From: Apostichopus japonicus
Lineage: Eukaryota > Echinodermata > Holothuroidea > Aspidochirotida > Stichopodidae
Length of the DNA: 64,000 nt
Direction of reading: 5' to 3'
NCBI RefSeq assembly: GCF_037975245.1
Contig: NC_092568.1
Location: 1,426,001 to 1,490,000, forward strand
This document shows positions 34,801-44,860 of this stretch, in pieces (within the stretch, counting starts at the first letter, position 1; the number at the start of each line of letters is the position of its first letter). The translations under genes were made by a program, and so were the position numbers. Under the pieces are notes generated by a model that did not search any database, had not been told where the DNA came from, and saw only the letters and a list, made by a program, of their open reading frames with translations.

Positions 34801-37800
34801 CTTGTGCACGATTATTTTACATTTTGATTGTCGGTTGTCTGAAAAATAGTTGCAATATAACAAAGAATGACCTATATGTCCACTGCAGGATTTGGTGAAT
34901 TGAACACCAGCTTGTGGCTCATAGGCCTACCGACTATTTTGTTATTGTTGTTGTTATTTCATTTATCTCCAAAGGGATGGATTAATGGATGCCAATTTAA
35001 TCCTTTGACCCTTCTTGGGGTAAACAACTCAGTGGACGACTGCCGTGTGACCTCTCCAAAGCTGAGTATGGTTGTTCTAACAGGAATTTGGTTGTCTAGG
35101 ACAGCCATTAAAAAGTTGCTTTTCCCGCAATCCACCCGATCAACTCTCTTTAGTTTCGATGGAAAGTATCGACCAGTTCCTAACATCTGTCATCATCTTT
35201 AAAATGAAGTACAAGTGCTACATAACAGCAACTTTTAGGAGTGATAGCTCAGTGGTTAATGCCGGTGCCTTTCAATCATAAGGTCCCGAGTTCGAATCAC
35301 TCCAAGATTAATGTATGTCGTCCAGTTACAGAGTTGTTGACAATTGACAATTCATAATCATGGACACTAAATATGAATCTAAGAGGCTGACTTCGGTAAG
35401 CTTGCGGCTTTGATAAGCCAATGACGGCTTCTTCACGTTTCCTGCTTGCAGGAGGATTTACAATACATACATACTGTACATACAACTGTTAAGTCTGGAA
35501 TTGTGTCTCACCAATAGGGCCTGGGTATCACATAACCGTTCATGGCCAAGGAGAACCAATGCTGCTATGCTACAGAATGTGTAACCACCGTGAGCTTCCA
35601 TACCACTTTGTCCAGCAAACCCTCCTTCATAGCTTTGACAACTACAGAAGAGAGAAGAAACCAAGTATTTATGGAGAGAAGCCAGGAAAGGAGTCGGAGG
35701 ATGAAACTAGGCATTCAGAGGAACGAGATATGCTTGGGACACAAAATATAGGTTACTTGGGAGGAAACATTTAGGTATATTAGGGAAGAGACCAGGCATT
35801 GAGTGAAGGGAAACATGTTTTGGAGAGAAAAATATATATCAAAGAAATAAAACTATGTGTTTTATAGGAGAATGTGTCCAAGAATTACGAGCAAAAGATT
35901 GTGCATTAGTAGAAATGAGACTCTTTGGGACAAGAAACAAGGAATACTATGGAAAGCAAACAAGTATCGGTGCTACTTGTTAAAAACATATTAAACAAAA
36001 CGGGTATGAGAAAAGCAATATACATAGTACAGATAGAGACCAGGTACTTAGGAAAGACACAAATGAAATAGTTTCCGATTTTGCAGATTAGACAGTTAAT
36101 TTTGAAATAAAAGGCTGAAATTAAGTAAGCAAACAAGAATTTGAATTATGAAACAGACACTTTCATTAAAACAAAAATTAATAAGATTTATTAATTTGAA
36201 AACTGAAGTTCATACTTTTGTCAAGATAACTTTTTCATCGCTTTCATAAGACTTTCTCAAACAAAATTCCTACCAAAGTTTATATGAAACAGACAAAGTT
36301 ATGATTGGCTCAAACAGAATCTTTTATTCAAGTTTGACATTTGACATAAAGAAAGCAAAAACAAATTATGACTACAAGCCTTTTTCTTTTAAACATTTGT
36401 CAATCTTTATTAAATCTACAAATGAATGCAACCTTAATTTGCAAAAAAAAGGGGGAAATATAAATAGAATAGAAACAAAGAATTACATGATATTTCCCAA
36501 ATTGTCATACCTAACTACATATGCAACTTACCTGGCTATCCATTCTGCTGTTCCTTCAAACATTTCTGGTTTGTAAACATTAGTCAACCTGGCAGCAACG
36601 ACAGCACAGTAAGCTCCTCTGATAAAGACAACAGTGAGGACTGTTAAAACTGGATTCTGTATTATAACTGTTCACTATAAATGTCAATGTGGTCATGGAC
36701 AGGGGGTGAGGGGAAGGGAGTGGGGGGAAGTGGGGACTCAGGAATTTCAAGGAAATGTTCAAGGATTGTGTTAAGGAAATGAAGGCACACAAGAAAACAT
36801 TTGTAAATTTTCTGCAGCTTTTCTAATGAGTATAGCATAATCTTTCTTGGGTCAATTTTTGTCTACTACAACTGAAACATTCAGCCATCCCCCCCCCCCC
36901 CTCAACCATCTCTAATAGAAACCAACTCTCCTCTACCCCAATTGGCCATGATCCAGATTCAATAATGAAGTACTTTATATACAGATATTTTAGAAAGTAT
37001 ACTCCTGCGGCACATTAACCTTACACCTACGTCACCTTAGTAAAAGTTCTTTGTAATAATTCAATCAAATCCTCTTTCCGTCTTTTGGTTCCCAGACAGC
37101 CCAACTCACACTCCAACAGTAAAACTTGACAGAAATGACAACGCATCATAAAAATGTCACATGAACCACGAATAACAAAGAAAGCAAATGTTATTCAAGG
37201 CAATCAGAAACTTGTTGAATTCATCGCAAGAGTTTACCTGACATCAACCTCTCCTCCTCTGTGCATAGTAAAGGCCCCACTGGTCGTCCTCATACTGCCC
37301 AGGAACGACTGCAATGTTTCCCTTTATGCAACACAAAGATCAAATTATCTCAAAAGTCAATTTCAAAAAGTCAACGTCATATCAAAGGCCAAATACATAG
37401 AACATGAACTAACCACCTAACTGTGGAACACAATAAATCAGTCGGATACAATTTCATTCCATCTTATCTTTAAACTAACAATGTCTTAATTTAAAGCATC
37501 ACTTCAGTCATATTGCATTTCCGGTCAAAGCCCAATGGTTTTCCTACAAGTGGCTAGCATATTATGCAGGACGAATATGACAAACTTATATTATTCTGAC
37601 CCAGAATGGTGACAATTAGATTGTAGTTTAGCCTTATTATTCCATGAATGTAACAACTTCAGTCCAGGCTAGTTCTTGGCACATCTGCCATCAAAGTGTG
37701 GCACATCTATAGAAGGCAAAATGTTGAACTATCTTGCTCTTCTAGTATTAAAAGACAAACATTAATATCTAAATGTGACAATGATGCAATTCCATATGAA

Positions 37801-40800
37801 ACGTATGTTTTAGTTGTCTTAGGCTTTTGTGGAAGGAGACCAATCATTACACATTAACCCAGTAACTTTGAAAACATTTTCATGAAAATGTGATATGTTC
37901 TACAAGCCCTTGTTCCCCCCATCATCTTTGCATTTCATCTGTTTTTTTCTCTTCTCCTATATTACAAATATGTAGATATCAGGTTAATCTAAGTATCAGG
38001 CAGAATTAAGAAAAGTTGTTGTTTAAAACCCTTGTTTGTTCTCTGGAGTAAAGTGAATGTAGTTTTAAGTCAAAACGAAACAACAACATATTCTTGCTTC
38101 ACCATCTCAACTGACTATCACCTTATTAGTATTTGGTAAGATGGTTGTTACAACCATAGGTGTAGAAGGCGAGGGGCGGGGGCGGGGGGGCTGCAGGCCC
38201 CCAACTAAAAAAATGTTGTGAAAATTTGGGCAATATGCTGTGAATTTTTCAGGCACCTACTGAAAGTAAAATAATTTGCAATGGGTTTTTCAATGGCTAA
38301 ACTCATATCATTATTATTGTAACGACTTCCCAATAATTATAACCAATATGGAAGGTTCATAACACTGCAAATTATTGTATGTTATTGGCATGCGATGTAA
38401 TAACCGATGCATGCCTATAGGATATGCATATTGAGATGTTGAACGTATGCGGAGCACGCGAAAAATTTTGGTTATATTTTACGGGCAAGTTGTTACAGCC
38501 CCCCAAATCAAATTGGGCTCCTCTGCCTATGGTTACAACCATCCAGTGATGCACCATCACTGAAACATGTTTTGCAGTAAAACATCAACAGATGACACAG
38601 CCACTGACAAGTTTGTTAGGGATAGAAAGAAACTTAAACATCACCTGTTAATACTTTTGTATGCTTCTTCTGTTCCGAGCGTACACAGTGTCAGTACAGC
38701 AGCATATGTTGGAGCCAGGTGGGCCTGTTGACCAGGACTCCCTGATAAACAGGATTAAAGGCTAAATTAGTGAAGGATATTTAAGTAGCATGCAAACTGT
38801 TTGCACTGATTTGTTGAAATTTCTCAGTCAGACTAAGCTTAATGAATGTTGAAACAGCCATAAATTACATTTGGTTTCGAAATTTTATCAAACCTACTGA
38901 GAATTACTCAACATCAAATTTTAATGACACTAACAGTCATTTCCTGGTTTATTGTGTTTGTTTTTTTTTAAGAAAAAGCTTAGTGAACAAGTAATTAATG
39001 AATCTATGATCCTCAGTATTTTGTGGCCCAATCACTTTCCATTCTCTTATTAAACACACGTAAATATGGAAAAGCAAATTGAAAATCTTTGGCTTTTTCT
39101 GTATAAATTCAAATGAAATATCACAAGTTACTGACCTAAGTTGTCATGCAAATCTTACATCCGATAGCGTTGAAGAATTTTATCAAAATCAACTCAAAAA
39201 GCTGATTCAAAGACAGTTACCTAAAGCTCACAAAGAATAAAATCTCAGAGGGTAATATGCCTTTGATTTGAACCAGTGGGGACTTATAATTGCTCCAATC
39301 TCACCCAGCCATAGCCCTAATCCACTTCATGAAAGATTTATTACCACAAATGTTAAATGTCTTGTTTGCCATCAGTTATCAGTCAAATATTGATGAAATG
39401 ATAACTTAATTTTGAAAAGAAGTTATCAGTATTTATCAGTATATGTGGTACTGATTAGAGGTTAACTTGAAATAGGTCAATTCTTTGTACACACGAGTAT
39501 TCACAATATATTACCACAGGTCAAAATAGAAGTTAGAACAATTCTTCAAAAGTTTCCTTTCTTACAGCACGTGCAGCATGACACATAAAAGAGAACACAC
39601 ATGTATACGATACACACCAACACACATCCACACACAAACATACAAACACACATACATTCACACACACAAGGGTAGACATACCAATTGTAAAGGGCGTCAA
39701 TGCAGGATTGTTTGATGTACAAGCTTATAAACCAACAAGAAACACTTAAGTACCTGCAAACCCGCCATCAGGGCACTGACATTTACCGATAAACTGTGTA
39801 ACTCTGTGAAAGAAAATGAAAAGTTAGAAAATTGAAGAATATCGGTTCTCATATTTGGTCATGTTATGCAATTCAAGTGATCACCAATTTCTAGATCTCA
39901 CTCAGTATTTGCCAAACGTACAGTACAACCCCGTACAGGACTCACAGTGTGGATGTTCTTGTATTGTTTTGAAATAATCACTTTTGGCAATCTATACAAA
40001 TCTTACCTGGACGCTTCTTCTTCTGGTATTTTCTCCCCCAGCAAATATAGAGAGTGAAGGATCCAATAACAAATCCAGGGTCGACTAGCATCCAGGCATT
40101 CATAACTCTCTGGAAGGTGGTGGAGACCCTTGTGGAGGTAGCGAAGATGTTTTTCTTTGTTTAGAGGGGGCCTGAAAGCAATGAACCAAGATATTGAAAT
40201 ATGCATCTCATTGCAAGGGTTTCTTATGTAGCCTACACTCTAATGATGACCTACATAATGTCAGGCTAAATGTGTTCTAACCTCATCAATAACTTTTCGG
40301 TGCATGGGGGGGGGGCGGGGCATTCAAAGAGCCATGAACCCCAAATATGACTGTTGTCACCACAACTTATAATCACAGTTTGATCTTTGAAATTACAACA
40401 ATAAAATATTCTATTTTATTTCTATTGAGAATACTCTCAGTCACTCACCATTTGAACTCTTCCGGTTCCTTTTCAGCCCACTGGTGAAAGATATTAAATT
40501 TCTGTTCCACAGAGGCTTCAACATTTTCCTTTTAAAAAAAGAGATAGTGAAAAATAAGGTTACTTAGAAAAATTAGTGGGAAACCCAGCACTGAAAGGAA
40601 ATCTTACTTTATCCAATATGATGTCTGCACACTCAACTTGGTACTTGCTCAGAGCATGTACTATGCAAGAATTTTAGAAATAAAATAGTTTAAACAGAAA
40701 GCTGCATAATTTATGATCATCCAGATCATCTTTTTGGCATTCTTTTATTGTATTAGTCTAAAGTAGTAATATATCCATGTCTCAACTGTGGCAATACCAT

Positions 40801-41598
40801 ACATATAACTAGCTTAAGTATATAACCACATAGGTATAAGATGTACGAAGAATGTATGAGGGATGTGTATCAACTATTACATCATTTGCTAATCATGATC
40901 AAAAGGGAGCAGCTTTTAGCATATAAAGTTCTCTTTGTACATTGAATCAATCTAAAAACTCTAACTTGGCTTAAATGATATAACAACCCAACATTAATCT
41001 CTCATAACTGTTCATTCATTTGTATATTTAACGGCATCTAAGTCCATGACTAACATCCTGAAGCAGATGCATGGGGAGTAGAGAAAATTCATTCTACAGT
41101 AGGCTAGGCCAAATAAATATTATGTAGGAACTAGGCTAGCCTAGATGCAGTATGGGAAAACAACAGTAGGCTGGGCATCAGTGCAACCGGATGCTCAGAT
41201 ACATCATTCAAGTGGCGCTGCATTCTTTGGTTGTGAAAAAATACCTCATGCCATTTGAAAATGTTCGGAAGCAAATATAACACTTTCATTCCCATGGCTT
41301 AACATTGGTTTCAACCTAATGTTCATTGTTAGCAAATGGCCTTCACCGTTAAGCTAACACAGTAACAGTAACAAGTAACATTAACAACAGGGTTGTTTGA
41401 CATAGGCTATTACCTTTCTTCACGGGGACTAAATGAAAAAACACCCTACAAGAAAATACCGACAGTATCGAAACATTAAACATAATATATTTCGTTAAGT
41501 GATACCTGTTCGTCGGCAGAGTGACTGCTAACGCCATCGTCAACAAACTTTTGACGCGTTAAAGCAGCTAAATCTATAACACACCTGGGCGCTGCCAT
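31803..41598 (-). CDS. FNTB: FNTB, protein farnesyltransferase beta subunit, 12 coding exons, complete
   Basis: Catalytic zinc-binding subunit that, with FNTA, transfers farnesyl from farnesyl diphosphate to the CaaX cysteine of Ras-like proteins and lamins, in the cytosol. Exons (minus): 41598-41506, 40528-40449, 40171-40007, 39803-39754, 38741-38645, 37321-37238, 36618-36532, 35641-35512, 34392-34221, 33781-33712, 32758-32644, 31895-31803. They join to 411 aa in one open frame with AG/GT borders and matching phases. Signatures: YECLDASRPWICYWILHSLY in exon 3, HLAPTYAAV, GMEAHGGYTFC (His236), MRFEGGFQGR and NKLVDGCYSFWQAG with zinc ligands Asp285 and Cys287, Arg279 and Lys282 for the diphosphate, and DYYHTCYCLSG with zinc ligand His349. 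The order matches the human protein; the tail after LPVPNIR is shorter (human 437 aa). All key residues are kept, so the gene looks functional. Confidence 0.97.
32644..32758 (-). CDS. FNTB: FNTB exon 11 (zinc ligand His)
   Basis: Encodes PRDYYHTCYCLSGLSLSQHY then LNEHHSCNYVMGGPENEL. The His of DYYHTCYC (His349) is the third zinc ligand. The donor is GTAAGG. Confidence 0.96.
33262..33627. mobile_element. Foldback (long imperfect inverted repeat) element in FNTB intron
   Basis: The outer arms share TCGACTGTTGT (left 33280-33290; inverted right about 33594-33605) flanked by GACTGAAC / GACTCAAC. Inner arms share AACGACTGATC (left about 33329; inverted right near 33522-33533). The two halves thus fold back on each other over most of about 365 bp. 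No coding capacity was seen, and no target duplication was found. Confidence 0.6.
33712..33781 (-). CDS. FNTB: FNTB exon 10
   Basis: Too short to stand out as an open frame: 70 bp encoding ALQEYILICCQNLNGGLVDK PG plus split codons. Human has ALQEYILMCCQCPAGGLLDKPG. The borders are CTCACAG and GTGAGT, and the phases join exons 9 and 11 exactly. Confidence 0.95.
34221..34392 (-). CDS. FNTB: FNTB exon 9 (zinc ligands Asp and Cys)
   Basis: Encodes RWLAQRQMRFEGGFQGRTNK then LVDGCYSFWQAGAFPVVHSV and on to TSWMFNE. It carries Arg279, Lys282, Asp285 and Cys287. The longer open frame continues into the intron, but the family alignment puts the donor at GAAG|GTGTGT. Confidence 0.97.
35237..35480 (+). 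repeat. tRNA-derived SINE (Glu-like head) in FNTB intron
   Basis: TAGCTCAGTGG is a perfect A box and GAGTTCGAATC a good B box, 31 bp apart, giving an RNA polymerase III type promoter. The head resembles tRNA-Glu (CTTTCA in the anticodon region). The body follows without homology to SINE 12940-13130, and the end is an ATAC-rich tail (ACATACATACTG). It sits against the donor of FNTB exon 8. Confidence 0.7.
35512..35641 (-). CDS. FNTB: FNTB exon 8 (active-site MEAHGGYTFC)
   Basis: Encodes CQSYEGGFAGQSGMEAHGGY then TFCSIAALVLLGHERLCDTQ ALL. It includes His236, equivalent to human His248, which contacts the diphosphate. The donor is GTGAGA. A SINE lies just downstream in the intron. Confidence 0.96.
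36532..36618 (-). CDS. FNTB: FNTB exon 7
   Basis: Encodes GAYCAVVAARLTNVYKPEMF then EGTAEWIA, matching human SAYCAASVASLTNIITPDLFEGTAEWIA in order and spacing. The donor is GTAAGT. Confidence 0.95.
37238..37321 (-). CDS. FNTB: FNTB exon 6
   Basis: Encodes ETLQSFLGSMRTTSGAFTMH then RGGEVDV. It matches the human block LKQPDGSFLMHVGGEVDVR, although the usual QPDGSF is MRTTSGAF here. The donor is GTAAAC. Confidence 0.92.
38155..38531. mobile_element. hAT-type MITE (377 bp) in FNTB intron
   Basis: The ends are CATAGGTGTAGAAGG and, inverted, CATAGGCAGAGGAGC. They are flanked by an exact 8-bp duplication GTTACAAC at 38147-38154 and 38532-38539. It lies between FNTB exons 6 and 5. The interior has G/C-runs (38173-38190) and a GCGGAGCACGCGAAAAATTT patch distantly like the block in the other hAT-like elements. 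No transposase. Confidence 0.85.
38645..38741 (-). CDS. FNTB: FNTB exon 5
   Basis: Encodes SPGQQAHLAPTYAAVLTLCT then LGTEEAYKSIN, matching human GPGQYPHLAPTYAAVNALC and GTEEAYDIIN. The donor is GTGATG. Confidence 0.95.
39588..39672. repeat. CA-rich microsatellite-like tract
   Basis: Irregular ACACAC / ACATAC repeats in the FNTB intron between exons 5 and 4. Low complexity only. Confidence 0.7.
39754..39803 (-). CDS. FNTB: FNTB exon 4 (first CxxPxGGF repeat)
   Basis: Short exon encoding VTQFIGKCQCPDGGFA. The CPDGGF block is a prenyltransferase barrel repeat. The acceptor is TTTCTTTCACAG and the donor GTACTT. Confidence 0.93.
40007..40171 (-). CDS. FNTB: FNTB exon 3 (DASRPW motif)
   Basis: Completes Trp58 and encodes PPLNKEKHLRYLHKGLHHLP then ESYECLDASRPWICYWILHS, the best conserved N-terminal block of the family. 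It ends within Arg113 at the donor GTAAGA. Confidence 0.96.
40449..40528 (-). CDS. FNTB: FNTB exon 2
   Basis: Encodes ENVEASVEQKFNIFHQWAEK then EPEEFK and two bases of Trp58. It corresponds to the human stretch around TSIEQAKVEEKIQEVF. The donor is GTGAGT. Confidence 0.88.
41506..41598 (-). CDS. FNTB: FNTB exon 1 (start)
   Basis: Encodes MAAPRCVIDLAALTRQKF to ADEQ (31 aa). The donor is GTATCA at phase 0. The start context CAAAATGGCAGC resembles the TISU / YY1-type element found at genes with very short 5' UTRs. This N-terminal part is poorly conserved in the family. Confidence 0.85.
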
Positions 41599-42015
41599 TT
41601 TGAAAACTCTCATAACCTTATTTAGGTTACCACAAACAAGGTACGTAAATCTGCTACTAATTTCTTGTTCACAACAGGGCGGTTGACTCGGCTTTTACGA
41701 AGTGGACATTTCACGAGTACAGGGAGTTTTCGATAACAACTCCTTGCTTATATAGTCAGGAGAGCCAGTGTGCTATCAAATGATTGTAATATGGATAGGA
41801 CGGTTACCGTGTAACGGTTGTTTACATGTTATGGACCAAGCTCGCCCTTGGAGGAACAGAATGAACTGTCGGACGAGAACATGTTTTGTAAGCTATAATA
41901 TAATGTGATGTCGAATGTAGTGCCTTTGCCTAACTCAGTGTTTGAGAAAGCGGTCAGATGATGGGGTATTCGCTCTCGTCCGTCGGAAAGGGACCTCTAT
42001 AAATGGCGGTGCGGC

Positions 42016-43265
42016 CATGGGCGGCGATCATGGGGGGGGGGACGGGGGGACATATCCCCCTCAATATTTTTGGTGGGGGGATATAGTATCTAATATCCCC
42101 CCAATATTTGGTGTCATAGTTTTTTTTAAGCATATGATTTGTATTTTTTTATGATATCGCTATTAATTTCAAAATAGAAAATGCTTAGATGCAGCTTACA
42201 AGGCCTGGGAAGTGCCATTTCCAGCGATCTGGGAGACATTTTCGGCCAAAAGTTTCTTTTGCGCTTCGCGCCAACTTATGGTGGTGCTACGCTTACAAAG
42301 TCTGGGTACAACCTTTGCCCCTCCCTTGGCAAATTCCTCGCAAGGCGCCTGTCTAACCGTGTCACAATTTGTTACTATATATGACCGAAAATAGTTTTTA
42401 CATTTTTTTCTCGAAATGAATAGCTAGACGGACCGCATCTGTAATGAAATTTGGTTTGCATCTTTTGTATGAGTGTAAATACGTACAATCATTATGATCC
42501 ACATCGATATGAGTTCACTGGGTTTCCATTTTGCCTGTTTCCTACAAGATTTCTAACCGCAGGTGCGGAGCCAAGGGAGGGGGGGGGTGAAGGGTGGAGA
42601 CCGCCCTCCCCCTCGAGCATATTATTTTGGAATTTTCTATGATGTCGAAGTTTTATAGTAGCCGTTATAAGAGGTTTAATATTTGTACACCAATAAGTTA
42701 ACTGTGTCTGAATTTTCGAAAATTCCTTGACCAACATTCTTCATCATACTTCCCTCTACTCGTGCAATTTTGACCGGTCTGTTAGGGGTTGAGGGGGTTT
42801 TTTCTATATTGGTTGTCCATAGATGAAATTTTGTGCAACATTATGGGTATGTTTTGAAGTGAATATATTATTCAAATTCTGAATAAAATAATGGGCTTAA
42901 AACCTTGAAAAGTGGGGCTGACGGGTATTGTGTGGCCTTACCTACAATTACCTACAAAAGCAATGATCCACAGGAGATGCAATGAGGTCGAACATGATGT
43001 GTGATTGGTGACAATCTTGAAAAAAGGTTATGAATGAAAAAAAAAATATTAGGAAAAACTTGGTTCTCAGGCAAAAGTTTACATCTGGTTGGTCATTTTC
43101 AAGCCCGAGAAGTGCCATTTCCGTTGATCTGGGTGGGGGGCTATCAAAACCAGAAATTTTCTTGTACGCTGCGCGCCAACCAATGGTGGCGCTCCGCTTC
43201 GATAGAAATTCGCCTGCATCCAAGCAAGTGTCCCCCCCAATATTTGAAACAGATCGCCGCCCCTG
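42016..43265. mobile_element. hAT-like non-autonomous element (about 1.25 kb) between FNTB and CIPC-like gene
   Basis: The left end is CATGGGCGGCGATC and the right end inverted is CAGGGGCGGCGATC. The flanks GCGGTGC(G) and GCGGTGCC suggest a slightly blurred 8-bp duplication. The outer flanks (GGTCAGATG...GGTATTCGCTC; AGGAATGAGAGCGAAT) look like two halves of another repeat seen whole near 54410-54530, so this element seems to sit inside an older repeat. Inside, one block (about 42190-42300 and 43075-43205) is present twice in direct order. Confidence 0.65.
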
Positions 43266-44185
43266 GCGGTGCCAGAAGTAGGAATGAGAGCGAATTCACA
43301 ATTTCACACCCCTGCCTCGATATCATCTGAACACTAATCGCAAAGACAAGGCTTGAAATACGCCGGTGTTCATCCCGGGGCAATCAAACACGGATCGGGA
43401 TAGTGTCTCAAATAATTAAACTACTGTAAGGATTCCTGATCTTTGGGTCTCAAAACTAAACTATATACCATGCTGGTACTCAGTGTGTCGATTTAACTTG
43501 GTTAACTGTGATCTTGAGCCTTATTGGACCTTTTGAACATTTCACAGAGAGTTATCACCATAGGAATTGAAGTATAGGTATGCATATTAATATATTTGGG
43601 GGAATCGCCATGCTGAAGGGTTCCCTGGAATTTTGAGACGAGGATAATCAATTATTGAAGTTTTCAACCCTTATAGATTCCTGACGTGGTTTCTTTTTTA
43701 TATATATATGTATATGATTTAAGTGTACTCATTCCAAGAAACGAACGAGAGTACTCATTTCAATAAAACGGCTCACGAATTTTGGATAACGTAAACACTA
43801 ACCCAATGGAATGTAGCGTATGTATCATAATTAAAGGAATTAAGTGAAGACTCGCGCACAAAGAAACGTCTCATGCCGGTAATCTGACCTAGTTTCGAAT
43901 GAGGTGTAACCGAAGTGTTAGACACCACCATCGATCCCAGCAAATACACACACAGCTTGCTACCGTCGATAATTAGACACTAGTGTACAGTCCATATACA
44001 GCTACGGTCAATACCCACAACACATACATAGCAGCGATGAACATATCAGGTCCAGATAAAAGATAACAAGGTATCACGTTTCATTACTGTCTGCATTTTG
44101 TAGCGACAAGCAGAAAACTTCGCTTGCAAGCAACGGAAAGTTCATTTTCTCAGACGACGGCAAGCGGTTTGGGATTAATGCCTTT

Positions 44186-44224
44186 AAGCAGGGAGTTGTT
44201 ATGGAACATAACAACTCCCTGCTT
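44186..44224. repeat. Perfect 18-bp hairpin with 3-nt loop
   Basis: AAGCAGGGAGTTGTTATG (44186-44203), loop GAA, then the exact inverse CATAACAACTCCCTGCTT (44207-44224). A diverged relative lies near 41720-41748 (AGGGAGTTTTCGATAACAAC). It lies upstream of the CIPC-like promoter. It is either a snap-back repeat or a structured regulatory element. Confidence 0.85.
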
Positions 44225-44719
44225 TAAGTTAGTAGAATGTGTAAAGTTATGGCGTTTGGAATGAAACCCCGTAACTAGACTTATCTAAGTGTCAAAGGTC
44301 AATCAACAAAAAATAATCTGTTCAGCACAAGCACCATGCTTCAGTGACGTCAATGAACTCATTCGTGTTTGATATTTATGACCTATGGACCTTATCATTC
44401 TTCTGATTCAACGTATGTCCAACTTCCAAGCGATGGCCATTATTGATGCTGACGTCACGGGCAATCTGATTGGCTGAAAACTTCGTAATTGCAAACCTGT
44501 TTGGGGGAAAATCGCCGCACCGGAGCGCAAACAGACGAGACACCGATATATACAATATTATAACGTACATACCATGAACGACAGAGTCAACCTATCTGCA
44601 CGTCAAACAGAAATAAAACACAATATTAGAGTCCCGCTGTACTAGCCTTTAGACGTATGCAAATCCCTATTATAAATCCCTATGTAAATCCCAGGGAATC
44701 AACACAATATTAGTTATAT

Positions 44720-44860
44720 TGGTCACGTGTAAGTGCACGGGCATTCGTACATACACTCCGTAGTCACGTTCCCTCACATGTTGTTGCTCGAACTCGGCGT
44801 GACGTACGTGCAGAAAGCATACCGGTTATAAAATATTCACCGATATGAGTCTCATGTCTC
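44720..44860 (+). promoter_or_regulatory. Probable core promoter of the CIPC-like gene: E-box, E-prime box and TATA box
   Basis: CACGTG at 44724-44729, CACGTT at 44765-44770, CACATG near 44775, and TATAAAA at 44827-44833. A start site near 44860 would be expected, followed by a non-coding first exon and an intron to 46900. CACGTG and CACGTT are the E-box and E-prime box bound by CLOCK:BMAL1 in animals. The link to the gene is by position only. Confidence 0.5.

Noticed and set aside
34867-35202. 111-codon open frame on the plus strand in an FNTB intron
   Set aside because: No domain is recognised and it overlaps another open frame on the opposite strand. It is best explained as chance in intron sequence.
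35237-35305. A true tRNA gene, because GGAGTGA and TCACTCC could pair as an acceptor stem
   Set aside because: With the B box in its normal place the T stem does not pair and the TCACTCC falls inside the T arm. The sequence continues into a SINE body with an ATAC tail.
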